From: Clostridiales bacterium
GTDB lineage: Bacteria; Bacillota; Clostridia; Peptostreptococcales; Anaerovoracaceae
Length of the DNA: 64,000 bases
Direction: 5' to 3'
Assembly (NCBI GenBank): GCA_009911365.1
Contig: QXXF01000004.1
Span: forward strand, 222,731-286,730
Each line of letters opens with the position of its first letter. The stretch's first letter is position 1. The notes beneath the pieces are model-generated. The model was given only the letters and a program-made list of their open reading frames with translations. It did not search any database and was not told the origin of the DNA. The translations under genes were made by a program, and so were the position numbers. Of this stretch, positions 18,365-26,898 are shown piece by piece.

Positions 18365-18511
18365 CAATTAAAGGATTTGATTCGCAATCTGTCAAAGAAT
18401 AAATCCGCTGATGCACAGATTTTGATACGGAATTATATGATGGAACGTTTTTTGAAACGAATTTCTTTATCAGAGTATAAAGACCAGTTTATTGTCTGTA
18501 ACATGGGGTAA
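18365..18511 (+). pseudogene. AbiEii nucleotidyltransferase toxin, N-terminal fragment
   Basis: In the frame starting at 18365, 48 codons read QLKDLIRNLSKNKSADAQI... through MERFLKRISLSEYKDQFIV to a stop at 18511. This resembles the first 50 residues of AbiEii-type toxins, which continue with the GG(M/T) nucleotidyltransferase motif; here the sequence ends CNMG and stops. The catalytic domain is therefore gone. It is overlapped by the out-of-frame tail of the AbiEi fragment. Confidence 0.65.
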
Positions 18512-18575
18512 AAACCCTCGTCTTCAGGCGAAACCTTTAGGTCAACCTGATAGAAATGGAACTTAGACAGAGGGA

Positions 18576-18600
18576 ATACTAATCACGGGGTGATTAGTAT
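18576..18600. promoter_or_regulatory. Perfect inverted repeat upstream of the two-component operon
   Basis: ATACTAATCA (18576-18585) and TGATTAGTAT (18591-18600) form a 10-bp dyad around CGGGG, about 60 bases before the response-regulator start. It may be an operator or leader hairpin of the sensing/ABC module. It lacks a T-run, so a terminator is unlikely. Confidence 0.5.
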
Positions 18601-18659
18601 GAGAGACTATTACGGGTCAGCACATTATATGGAACGATATACAGAGAAAGGATTTGAAG

Positions 18660-19346
18660 ATGAGTAAAATATTTCTTTTAGAAGATGATTTGAGTCTTAT
18701 CAATGGGCTTTCTTTTGCTTTCAAAAAGCAGGGATTCGAACCCTACATTGCCAGAACGCTCAGAGAAGCAGAGGAACTCTGGGAAGATGGAAAATATGAC
18801 TTGCTGGTGCTGGATGTATCGTTGCCGGATGGCTCAGGATTTGAATTCTGTAAAAAGGTGCGACTTGCGTCAAAAGTACCAATCATCTTTCTTACGGCTT
18901 CGGATGAAGAAACAAATATCATTATGGGCTTGGATATTGGAGGCGATGACTATATTACAAAACCTTTCAAATTGGGCGTTCTCATTTCAAGAATCAACGC
19001 CTTGCTTCGCCGGGCAAATTCTTTTCAGGTAATAGATACAGAATTACAATCGAACGGCATTAAAGTTCTTTTGCTGCAGGGACAGGTTTTCAAAAATGGA
19101 GAACTGCTGGATTTGACCGCTGCAGAATATAAGCTGTTGTGTTTGTTCATGCGAAACCCGAATATAGTGCTGACTAAAGCGCAAATCTTAGATAAGCTGT
19201 GGGATTGTGACGGAAATTATATTGACAGTAGCACGCTTACAGTCTATATGCGGCGGCTGCGTATGAAGATTGAAGACAATCCAAGTGAGCCGCAGATGCT
19301 CCTGACTGTTCGGGGAATGGGCTATAAATGGAATATTGTTCGTTGA
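18660..19346 (+). CDS. OmpR/PhoB-family response regulator
   Basis: The 228-residue protein has a receiver domain (LLEDDLS; phospho-Asp in LLVLDVSLPDG; Lys in ITKPFKLG) and a winged-helix output domain (DLTAAEYKLLCLFMRNP; YIDSSTLTVYMRRLRMKIED). ATG 18660 follows AAAGG and is preferred to the TTG at 18654. It is followed within 8 bases by the histidine kinase and then by an ABC transporter. This order is that of BceRS/VraRS-like peptide-antibiotic response modules in Firmicutes. Confidence 0.93.
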   Translation: MSKIFLLEDDLSLINGLSFAFKKQGFEPYIARTLREAEELWEDGKYDLLVLDVSLPDGSGFEFCKKVRLASKVPIIFLTASDEETNIIMGLDIGGDDYITKPFKLGVLISRINALLRRANSFQVIDTELQSNGIKVLLLQGQVFKNGELLDLTAAEYKLLCLFMRNPNIVLTKAQILDKLWDCDGNYIDSSTLTVYMRRLRMKIEDNPSEPQMLLTVRGMGYKWNIVR

Positions 19347-19354
19347 GGTGTAGC

Positions 19355-20398
19355 ATGAAAATATTTACAAATAAAGAAATCAGAAATTTATTTCTTGCGC
19401 TCTCGCTGATTTGGGCATTTGCTTTTCTTTTGACCGAGGGATTTCTATGGTTTTCTTACCATCAGCTTTCTCTGTACCTGTTGTTTCTTTTTTTGCTTAC
19501 AGGCTGTGCTATAGGGGGATTTGGTCTTGCATATTTCAAGCGACAAAATCAAATCATGGAGCAGGCTGTATTGCGGATTAATGCATTTCTTGACGGTGAT
19601 TGTAATGCCCGGATTGAATGTGATAGTGAGGGAGAATTGTACCGTCTGTTTTATACTGTTAATTCTCTGGCGACAGTTTTAAATGCGCATGCAGAAAACG
19701 AACTAAAAGAAAAGGATTTTTTGAAAAATACAATCTCAGATATTTCGCATCAGCTAAAAACGCCGTTAGCAGCTCTGAATATTTATAATGGGTTGCTTCA
19801 GGATGAAGATGTAGAAGCATCCTCCGTAAAAGAATTTGCACATCTGTCGGAACAGGAGCTTGACCGCATTGGAACATTGGTACAAAATCTGCTCAAGATT
19901 ACAAAATTGGATGCAGGGACTATCGTATTGGAAAAGAAAATAGAAAATGTCGCAGACATGATGAGGGATATTGAATTACACTTTGCATATAGAGCAAAAC
20001 ATGAACAGAAAGAAATTATCCTGTCTGGCACAGATAATGTTTTCATTTTGTGCGACCGGGATTGGTTATCCGAGGCAATTGGAAATATTGTGAAAAATGC
20101 TCTCGACCATACGAAACATGGAGATACGATTCAGATTAGTTGGAGAGTTTTGCCATCTACTGTACAAATTGTCGTAAAGGACAATGGCTATGGTATCCAT
20201 CCAGAAGATCTGCATCATATTTTCAAACGATTTTATCGCAGCCGTTTTTCGCAGGATACACAGGGGATCGGTCTTGGTCTGCCGCTGGCAAAGGCAATCA
20301 CTGAAGCGCATGAAGGTGTCATCGAGGTGGACAGTGAATTGGGGATAGGTACAAGTTTCACAATGAATTTTTTTGATTCCTACAAAATTGTAGGCTAA
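19355..20398 (+). CDS. Membrane sensor histidine kinase
   Basis: The 347-residue kinase has two N-terminal membrane spans (LFLALSLIWAFAFLL; LYLLFLFLLTGCAIGG) with almost no extracellular loop. A HAMP-like linker is followed by the H-box ISDISHQLKTPLAAL, N-box EAIGNIVKNALDH and G-boxes DNGYGI and GIGLGLPLAKAI. Intramembrane-sensing kinases of this shape rely on the partner ABC transporter to detect the drug. ATG 19355 (after GAGGTG) is preferred to the ATG at 19328 that overlaps the regulator. Confidence 0.92.
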   Translation: MKIFTNKEIRNLFLALSLIWAFAFLLTEGFLWFSYHQLSLYLLFLFLLTGCAIGGFGLAYFKRQNQIMEQAVLRINAFLDGDCNARIECDSEGELYRLFYTVNSLATVLNAHAENELKEKDFLKNTISDISHQLKTPLAALNIYNGLLQDEDVEASSVKEFAHLSEQELDRIGTLVQNLLKITKLDAGTIVLEKKIENVADMMRDIELHFAYRAKHEQKEIILSGTDNVFILCDRDWLSEAIGNIVKNALDHTKHGDTIQISWRVLPSTVQIVVKDNGYGIHPEDLHHIFKRFYRSRFSQDTQGIGLGLPLAKAITEAHEGVIEVDSELGIGTSFTMNFFDSYKIVG

Positions 20399-20439
20399 TT
20401 GTAAGGTTACAGTAGTATTTCAGTGCTATTCTTCCAAGC

Positions 20440-20461
20440 GTAGACAAAAATACCCGTCTAC
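20440..20461. promoter_or_regulatory. Inverted repeat before the ABC transporter genes
   Basis: GTAGAC (20440-20445) and GTCTAC (20456-20461) flank a 10-base A-rich spacer in the 97-base gap between kinase and ATPase genes. In comparable modules the regulator binds a dyad in front of the transporter genes, so this is the likely operator; the assignment is inference. Confidence 0.5.
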
Positions 20462-20495
20462 ATTGTAAAAACATATAGAAAGAGGTGTTTGAAGC

Positions 20496-21230
20496 ATGGA
20501 CTTATTGGAAGTCAAACATATTAGCAAGACCTATGGAAGCGGTGAAACCGCAGTAAAAGCACTGAAAAATGTCAGTTTTTCTGTTCCAAAGGGAGAGTTC
20601 GTGGCAATTGTTGGGGAATCTGGATCTGGTAAGAGTACATTGCTGAATATAATTGGTGCATTGGATACACCTACTTCAGGCAACGTGTTGATTGATGGTA
20701 AGGATATTTTTACCATGAATGATCGAAAAATGACGATTTTTCGACGTCGGAATATTGGATTTGTTTTTCAGGCATTTAACCTGATTCCGGAACTTACCGT
20801 AGAGCAAAATATTATCTTTCCTGCACTGTTGGATTATCAGAAACCGGATGAGAAATATTTGGAGGAACTACTGACCGTGTTGAATTTAAAAGAACGTCGG
20901 AATCGCCTGCCAAGCCAGCTTTCCGGTGGTCAGCAACAGCGAGTGGCAATCGGACGTGCGCTTTTTACACGTCCATCTTTGATATTGGCAGATGAACCGA
21001 CCGGAAATCTGGATAGCCAGAATACAAGTGAAGTCATTACCCTGCTGAAAGAAACATCCAGAAAATATGAGCAGACCATTGTAATGATTACCCACAGCAG
21101 AAGCGTTGCGCAGACAGCGGATAGAGTTTTACGGGTAGCAGATGGAGCAGTGACTGATTTTGGGAGGGCGCAGGATGTCCAAGGGACATCCGCTTTGCGC
21201 CGACCGGAATGGAAAGGAGACCGTGAATGA
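20496..21230 (+). CDS. ABC transporter ATP-binding protein (MacB/BceA-like)
   Basis: The 244-residue ATPase has Walker A GESGSGKST, Q-loop VFQAFNLIPE, signature LSGGQQQR, Walker B LILADEPTG and the H-loop THS. It belongs to the MacB/LolD/BceA group that powers FtsX-type permeases, which act by mechanotransmission or target protection rather than classical transport. AGAGGTG precedes the ATG. Its stop overlaps the permease start by 4 bases (ATGA), so the two are translationally coupled. Confidence 0.95.
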   Translation: MDLLEVKHISKTYGSGETAVKALKNVSFSVPKGEFVAIVGESGSGKSTLLNIIGALDTPTSGNVLIDGKDIFTMNDRKMTIFRRRNIGFVFQAFNLIPELTVEQNIIFPALLDYQKPDEKYLEELLTVLNLKERRNRLPSQLSGGQQQRVAIGRALFTRPSLILADEPTGNLDSQNTSEVITLLKETSRKYEQTIVMITHSRSVAQTADRVLRVADGAVTDFGRAQDVQGTSALRRPEWKGDRE

Positions 21231-23035
21231 AAAGCTATTTAAGTCTTATCCCCATATCAGCGAAAGTTTACCGCCGTCAAAATCGTATGACGCTGCTTTG
21301 TATTGTTTTTGCTGTATTTATGGTGACAGCGGTATTCAGTATGGCGGAAATGGGTGCCCGAATGGAATATATGCGTCTGCTTGGAAAGCATGGAAAGTTG
21401 TCCATGACAGATTTATTTGGAAGCTACATGGGGCAATCGCTTCTGCTGGTTGCTTGTGTCCTGTTTTTACTGATTCTGATTGCAGGCGTCTTGATGATTT
21501 CCAGCAGTATGAACAGTACCATTGCACAGCGGATCCAATTCTTTGGGATGATGCGCTGTATTGGCATGAGTAAACAGCAGATCGTCCGCTTTGTGCGGCT
21601 GGAGGCATTGAATTGGTGCAAGACAGCTGTTCCCGTTGGTCTGGCATTGGGCGTTGTTACTACATGGGTGCTGTGTGCGGTGCTGCGATTTCTGGTGGGA
21701 GAGGAATTTTCTAATATTCCGTTATTTGGTGTTAGTGTCATTGGTATCGTTTGTGGTATCCTTGTGGGTGTTGTTACTGTTCTACTTGCGGCAAACGCTC
21801 CGGCGAAGCGGGCTTCCAAAGTATCCCCCATTACGGCAGTATCTGGAAATGCTGACAACAAAAAAACGATTCGCCACACATCAAATACTCGCTTCGGAAG
21901 AATTGAAACAATCCTCGGCATCAACCATGCTGTTTCAATGAAGAAAGACCTGATTATGATGACAAGCTCTTTTGCGCTCAGCATTATCCTGTTTTTGAGT
22001 TTTTCTGTGGTTGTCGATTTTGCGAATTATTTGATGCCACAGTCTGCTTCCACATCTGACATTGACATTGCAAGTGATGACGGTAACACGATACCCCATG
22101 GTCTGCTTGTATCTATTCAAGGAATGGATGGCGTAAAAGAGGTTTATGGGCGTCGTAGCGCATTTGATCTTCCTGCTTCTGTTAATGGCGATACAAGTGT
22201 TTCCGATGCAGTTGATTTGATTTCTTATGACGATTTCGATTTGCAAAGCCTGAAAAAAGACGGCAATTTGAAAAAAGGCAGTGATCTGTCCAAAGTCTAC
22301 GGGGATAGTAGCTATGTGCTAGCCACATCTGATGCGGACAGCACATGGAAAATTGGTGATACCGTTCAGCTCGGAGGGGAGACTCTTACAATAGCCGGAC
22401 TGCTGAAAAACGATCCATTCAGTGGTGATGGTTTAACAAATGGTAAAATTACGCTGATTTCTTCCGGCCATACATTTGTCCGTCTGACTGGGGAAGAAAA
22501 TTACTCACTTGTGATGGTGCGGACAACAAGTAACGCAACGGACGAAGATGTTCAGGCAGTCCAGACTGCTACAGGAGAGACTTTCAGCTTCCGGGATAAA
22601 CGTGACGAGCATACCACAGGAACTTATATGGCCTTTGTGTTCTGCGTCTATGCGTTTCTGGCAATCGTTGCGCTGGTGACCGTGCTGAACATTGTCAACA
22701 GCATCTCCATGAGCGTGTCCGCAAGAATGAAACAATACGGTGTAATGAGAGCCGTGGGAATGGATGAACAGCAAGTGACAAAAATGATTGCCGCGGAGGC
22801 AGCTACGTATGCTACGTCAGGGTGTATTGTTGGCTGTATTGTCGGCTTACCGCTGAGTAAACTCTTGTATGATTTTCTCATTGCCAATCATTTCCCTTAT
22901 GCTGCCGGGTACTTTCCGAAAGGCTCTTTGGTGATCATTCTTCTGTTTGTTTCATTTGCGGTAATCGTAGCGGTCCGTGCTCCAGCAAAGCGTATTCACA
23001 GTATGTTGATTACCGCAACGATTAATGAATTGTAA
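21227..23035 (+). CDS. FtsX-family ABC transporter permease
   Basis: The 602-residue permease has a first membrane span near 22-40, three FtsX-type spans near 72-100, 125-150 and 165-190, another near 252-275, a large extracellular domain (about 275-470), and three terminal spans (470-500, 525-555, 565-590). The motifs RIQFFGMMRCIGMSKQQI and RMKQYGVMRAVGMDEQQV are the paired FtsX coupling segments. Together with the upstream ATPase and two-component genes it forms a complete four-gene sensing/resistance module against a wall-active peptide or similar stress. The specific compound cannot be inferred. Confidence 0.92.
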   Translation: MKSYLSLIPISAKVYRRQNRMTLLCIVFAVFMVTAVFSMAEMGARMEYMRLLGKHGKLSMTDLFGSYMGQSLLLVACVLFLLILIAGVLMISSSMNSTIAQRIQFFGMMRCIGMSKQQIVRFVRLEALNWCKTAVPVGLALGVVTTWVLCAVLRFLVGEEFSNIPLFGVSVIGIVCGILVGVVTVLLAANAPAKRASKVSPITAVSGNADNKKTIRHTSNTRFGRIETILGINHAVSMKKDLIMMTSSFALSIILFLSFSVVVDFANYLMPQSASTSDIDIASDDGNTIPHGLLVSIQGMDGVKEVYGRRSAFDLPASVNGDTSVSDAVDLISYDDFDLQSLKKDGNLKKGSDLSKVYGDSSYVLATSDADSTWKIGDTVQLGGETLTIAGLLKNDPFSGDGLTNGKITLISSGHTFVRLTGEENYSLVMVRTTSNATDEDVQAVQTATGETFSFRDKRDEHTTGTYMAFVFCVYAFLAIVALVTVLNIVNSISMSVSARMKQYGVMRAVGMDEQQVTKMIAAEAATYATSGCIVGCIVGLPLSKLLYDFLIANHFPYAAGYFPKGSLVIILLFVSFAVIVAVRAPAKRIHSMLITATINEL

Positions 23036-23104
23036 TTCGTGTATTGAAATAGTTGATAAAAATAATAACTCTCTATTAGTTATATTAAGAGAATATTTGA
23101 AACC

Positions 23105-23146
23105 GAAGGGATATCAATGACATTAGGCCATGATATTCCTTCTGTT
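23105..23146 (+). terminator. Probable terminator of the ABC module
   Basis: GAAGGGATATCA (23105-23116) pairs with TGATATTCCTTC (23131-23142; one wobble), followed by TGTTTAATA. It lies 70 bases after the permease stop. Confidence 0.6.
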
Positions 23147-23509
23147 TAATATATCTTTAATGAATCTTCTGCGTCTATCCACATCTCTCCTTATCGTCCA
23201 ATTAATCATGAGTTATAAAAATCAGAAGCATTCCAATCAGTTCAACATGTCAGTTTTATTATGTGTTATACTATGTTATAAGATATTCTTTCCCGTATTA
23301 GAGTTCGTAAACACTTGTGGGAAAATATAACACAAGGGAAAATCTGAGGGAAAGTTTACCTGCGACAAACTTAGCGTTTTCAAGGGCTTGTGAGGAACTT
23401 GATAACAAAATATAACAATTATTAAATCCCTTGGAATATGTGAAATCTCAATTCCAGTTTATCAGATCATAAAATCAAAATTTTTCAGAGTGATAAGGAG
23501 AACGCTACG
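23147..23509. other. A+T-rich stretch without a recognised gene
   Basis: These 360 bases contain only a weak short frame (23130-23330) with no ribosome site. ATATAACA-type tracts recur (near 23270-23340 and 23405). I see no gene or clear RNA. Confidence 0.5.
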
Positions 23510-23917
23510 ATGTGGAAATGCCCAAAGTGTGGAAAAACGTTTAAAAATACAAATCAAAGCCATTATTGTGGAGAAAAACCGAAAACAATCAAAGAATACA
23601 TCATAAGTCAGGATAAAGACAAACAGGCTGACCTGTTTCTTATGAGGCAGATTCTGCGGCAAGCACTGCCAGGAGCGGAAGAGCGAATTTCCTGGAGCAT
23701 GCCGACCTATTGGAAAAATCATAGCATTCTTCACTTTGCCGCCGCAAAAAAGCATATTGGCTTTTATCCTGGTCCTGAAGCAGTCATGGAATTTAAAGAA
23801 GACCTGAAAAAATATAGTGTGGATAAAGGGACAATACGTATTCCATATGGAAATATTGACATTGATTTAGTCAAAAAGATCGCTCAATGGTGCTTGAATA
23901 CCGGAAATCACGCATAA
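23510..23917 (+). CDS. DUF1801 protein with N-terminal zinc ribbon
   Basis: The 135-residue protein starts with a zinc-ribbon-like segment (CPKCGKTFKNTNQSHYCG), then the DUF1801/YdhG fold (MRQILRQALPGAEERISW; MPTYWKNHSILHFAAAKKHI). In this family a conserved surface suggests small-molecule or metal-ligand binding; YdhG-type members are linked to iron handling, but evidence is thin. AAGGAG precedes ATG 23510. It is a single gene between the ABC module and the damaged vanW copy. Confidence 0.85.
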   Translation: MWKCPKCGKTFKNTNQSHYCGEKPKTIKEYIISQDKDKQADLFLMRQILRQALPGAEERISWSMPTYWKNHSILHFAAAKKHIGFYPGPEAVMEFKEDLKKYSVDKGTIRIPYGNIDIDLVKKIAQWCLNTGNHA

Positions 23918-24144
23918 CTTCCGGTTTGTAGTGCCTTCGAATAATAAGGAAATCTTAACGTCCATTACGGCAGGAGCGGCCAAAGCATGAGAAAACCTAA
24001 AGTCTCGCCATGGCGGGAGAGGACACGCTGGAACAGCTAGAGGGAGCGATACGAGTTTTCAGATTATGAGGATTTGATAAACTATAAACCAGCACTGCGT
24101 TTCCCCATCCTCTAGATGTCCCTGATTTGAATTCATAGAAAAGG

Positions 24145-25173
24145 CTAGTACTGCCTCCTGGAAGGATCCAGATACGAACTGTCAAAGCGCTAGATGACAG
24201 CGTTCTCATTGTCAGGGAAACTGATTTTTCTAATCGTTTGCACATCTAGAGTCTCACCAGAAGAGTTCAGTACCTGTGTTTCGACTTTTACTGATGATTT
24301 CTCTGTTTTTGTTCCCCAGATGGATGCGGTCAACTGGCCGTTTGCATAAGTCACTTGCAGTACGATGGGATATTTTTTGTTGTTTACGATGCGGAAATCC
24401 AGGCCTCCCCAAGCCACAGCGGCATCCATGCCTGGTTCTGCGTAGCTGGAAACGTAATTATGGCACCAGCGTTCGGGGATATCTAGACCAGAATATAAGG
24501 CTGGTATAAAGAGGGTAGTGGAAACCTGGCAGATGCCTCCTCCATATGCTTGGATGATATTTGCGCCTTGTATTGCGTTTGCTTTCCGAAAACCAGTCTC
24601 CGCCGTCTGCTCTCCCACAGTATCGTTAAAGGAGAATTCTTCTCCGCTCTCTGGGTCCAGCGTGGCATAGCCGATTCTGTATGCAGCTTCTGATAGATGG
24701 CCTCGATATCCACTGGTTTTACAGTGCCGGCAGTCATAGGACAGCCGATTGCGGTATCATAATCCCCTTCATCAAGGGCAGAGAGAATCTACCTCATCAG
24801 GGCAGGCTCATCTGCGGATGCGCCGATAGTTCCCATTGTGAAAATGAATTGGTCGGTCTTCTTTGTGTAAGTAGTTTGGATCGTGGTGTCAAGATCTAAG
24901 AGTCCAGTGGCCTTTATTTGTCTGTGCAGAGCATCGGGATCTGTCACAGTTGGGAAATTGGTGATATGAAGGCCGATCAAAGCATTTCTAATCCTGAACA
25001 AATCCCTTGTTGGAAACGGCCTTGGCTATGGGAAATCGCTTGCTTTGCCAGATATAGGCAAGTCGATGTCAGCCAGCAGATCCCCTAGTGCCAGCGCATA
25101 GTGCCAGGTAACCGGCAGCCAGAAACAATACTGCGATGACAGCAAAAAAACACCATGCTTTTTTGTTCTCCAT
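24145..25173 (-). pseudogene. VanW family protein, multiply damaged (copy B)
   Basis: Aligned by eye with the intact gene, this copy keeps the start and membrane span (MENKKAWCFFAVIAVLFLAA). It then loses about 60 residues by a junction at TATGCGCTGG (joining LCAG to the later YALALG segment), which shifts the frame. Later lesions include a one-base loss near 24670, an in-sequence deletion of about 95 residues joining TLDPE to SGEEFSFNDTVG, and a CAG-to-TAG stop at about 24190. The VanW motif itself (YGGGICQVSTTLF) is still readable. The gene cannot make a full product. Confidence 0.9.
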
Positions 25174-25294
25174 CAAAGTCTCCAGATCCTTTCCTTGTTT
25201 GATTGGTTCTATTTGTATCAAGCCACAGGGTCATTGACCAGCCCTGGATAAAAAAAGTTATCTCTTTACCTAACTTAGGCAGTTTCTATGAAAA

Positions 25295-25492
25295 ATGGAC
25301 CAGAAAGGGTTGATATTCGCAAGTGTATCTGACGCTAAACGGATTGGCACAATTTGGAACGGATGTTATCATGTGGACGGAAAAAATGAATGTTGGGAAA
25401 CAATAGGTTATGGTCCAGTGATCCTGTATACGTATAAACGATGTTGGGCTATAGGAACAACAAATCAAAAATTCAGAAAGGAAACATTGTAA
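25295..25492 (+). CDS. Hypothetical small protein
   Basis: A 65-codon frame (MDQKGLIFASVSDAKRIG..., ending NQKFRKETL) has no strong ribosome site, but its stop overlaps the next start as TAATG, an arrangement typical of coupled genes. No family is recognised. It could equally be a fragment of an older gene. Confidence 0.35.
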   Translation: MDQKGLIFASVSDAKRIGTIWNGCYHVDGKNECWETIGYGPVILYTYKRCWAIGTTNQKFRKETL

Positions 25493-25890
25493 TGGATTTG
25501 CAAGAAAAAGCTTTTGAGTTGGCAAAGCATTTACACTATGAAGAAATCATAGAAATAGCAGACCTTGATAATTGGAAAAATCGAAAATATGAAGATATTG
25601 TTTTATTGCTTAGGCAAAAACTCCAAGAAACCTATCCACAGACAAGCTTGAAACACATGATAAAAAGCGTTCATTTTGCAAATGGTTTTTCTGATGAAAC
25701 CCTACAGCGGGTCGCGTTTATCCTTACTGATGAGATTGAGCAATATTTGACTATTAATGGATTTCTTGATCATGATACATCTGTTGCGTATTTCAATCAT
25801 AAGATCACATCTACTGATTTCGTGATAAATCCAGTCGCTTTGGTTGGTGTCGCATTTGAAAGCCTATGTATCAGTAAAGGAAAAGGATAA
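25492..25890 (+). CDS. Hypothetical protein
   Basis: This 132-residue cytoplasmic protein (MDLQEKAFELAKHLHYEEII... to SLCISKGKG) has mixed helix content, a charged N-terminal half and no membrane span. GAAAGGA lies 9 bases before ATG 25492. It occupies the slot between vanW and the coiled-coil gene that in copy A is held by the ACT-domain gene, but the two are not similar. I do not recognise the family. Confidence 0.6.
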   Translation: MDLQEKAFELAKHLHYEEIIEIADLDNWKNRKYEDIVLLLRQKLQETYPQTSLKHMIKSVHFANGFSDETLQRVAFILTDEIEQYLTINGFLDHDTSVAYFNHKITSTDFVINPVALVGVAFESLCISKGKG

Positions 25891-25931
25891 GAAGATTACT
25901 CTGGGATTTCGCTTGCGATTTTCTATCCAGT

Positions 25932-26654
25932 CTACCCCCCCCCTTTTGCGTCAAAGGGCTTTTCTTTTCTCGCTTCAAGAGCCTTCTGCTCATCGATGGA
26001 TTGACGGAGACTCTCATAGCTGTGCTGGGCTTTTTTCATCCTCGCCTCCCATTCCTTCAAAGCTTCTGCGTTTTCAACTGTTGCGCCTTTGGCAGCAGGA
26101 GTCTCCTCTTTTTTTGGCGGTGTGGGTTCCGTGCCTGGAGGCAATGCCTGATATGCGTTGCTTTCCATGAATTTCTGAGCCACAGTTTGAAGCGCGGAAA
26201 TTTTTGCGTCTTTGAATAAGGTGTGTTCCCGCTTTTGATCGGTTGGAATTTCCCCATTATTTTCAGCTAATCTGTATGCAGCGATAATAGATTGCAGATA
26301 AGAATCTTCTGTGCGCCGGACCTCTTCCTGAGTTTTACAGTCCCGCAACTTTTCAAGGAACTTTGCGTTCTCATGCTCTAAAGATTTTGCCTGTTCATAG
26401 GCCTGGATGCTGTTTTGCTGCAGCAGCGATTCATCCGCAGATGACAGTGCGTCACCGTTTTGCAGCTTTTCAGAAACAGACTGGGAGATTTCATCATTAG
26501 AACGTTCTTGCTTTCCGCTACTGGGCATCATTGCGGAAGCAATGTAGTATTCGATTTTTTTCTGCATGGTCATATCATCCGCTTGAGGGCTCATCCTTCG
26601 GCGTATGCCCTGTTCCAGCGCGGGATGAGAGCGGTTTTCATTTGCGTCTGCCAT
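25932..26654 (-). CDS. Charged coiled-coil protein of unknown function (copy B)
   Basis: Paralogue of the protein at 7681-8397, 240 residues, with the same N-terminus (MADANENRSHPALEQGIRRR) and conserved blocks (SLEHENAKFLEKLRDCKTQE, SYLQSIIAAYRL). It diverges in the Pro/Glu/Ala linker near residue 170. It is fully open, so both copies appear to be maintained. Start by homology with copy A; a GTG three bases earlier is also possible. A C-run of nine bases lies just past its stop. No family recognised. Confidence 0.75.
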   Translation of the reverse strand: MADANENRSHPALEQGIRRRMSPQADDMTMQKKIEYYIASAMMPSSGKQERSNDEISQSVSEKLQNGDALSSADESLLQQNSIQAYEQAKSLEHENAKFLEKLRDCKTQEEVRRTEDSYLQSIIAAYRLAENNGEIPTDQKREHTLFKDAKISALQTVAQKFMESNAYQALPPGTEPTPPKKEETPAAKGATVENAEALKEWEARMKKAQHSYESLRQSIDEQKALEARKEKPFDAKGGG

Positions 26655-26865
26655 CACCCGATCAACTCCTTGTGAACTTATAGTATAGGGGAACGCATCA
26701 AAATAATCAATAATGATTTTAGAGAGTTTTACGAATGCCTGCGAAGGTGCCGGCGTTCCAATCCAGGATTTTATTGCGATTAACCTACCCGCCTTGCCAA
26801 GAAAAAACGCAAGGTTTTTTGGTGATCCTTGTCAAAAAGGCCCGCTTTTTTTTTCCCTTCACCGG

Positions 26866-26874
26866 TGCTATAAT
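26866..26874 (+). promoter_or_regulatory. Extended -10 promoter element for trkH-trkA
   Basis: TGCTATAAT (TATAAT at 26869-26874 with the TGn extension) lies 25 bases before the trkH start. No good -35 box is present, as is common with extended -10 promoters. Confidence 0.6.
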
Positions 26875-26898
26875 GGATGCGTGAAAGGCGGGAACACA

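Noticed and set aside
23130-23330. 66-codon hydrophobic frame after the ABC module
   Set aside because: It starts within the terminator hairpin and has no ribosome site.
24190-25001. Three short minus-strand frames as separate genes
   Set aside because: They are pieces of one vanW paralogue in shifted frames, as alignment with 5424-6884 shows.
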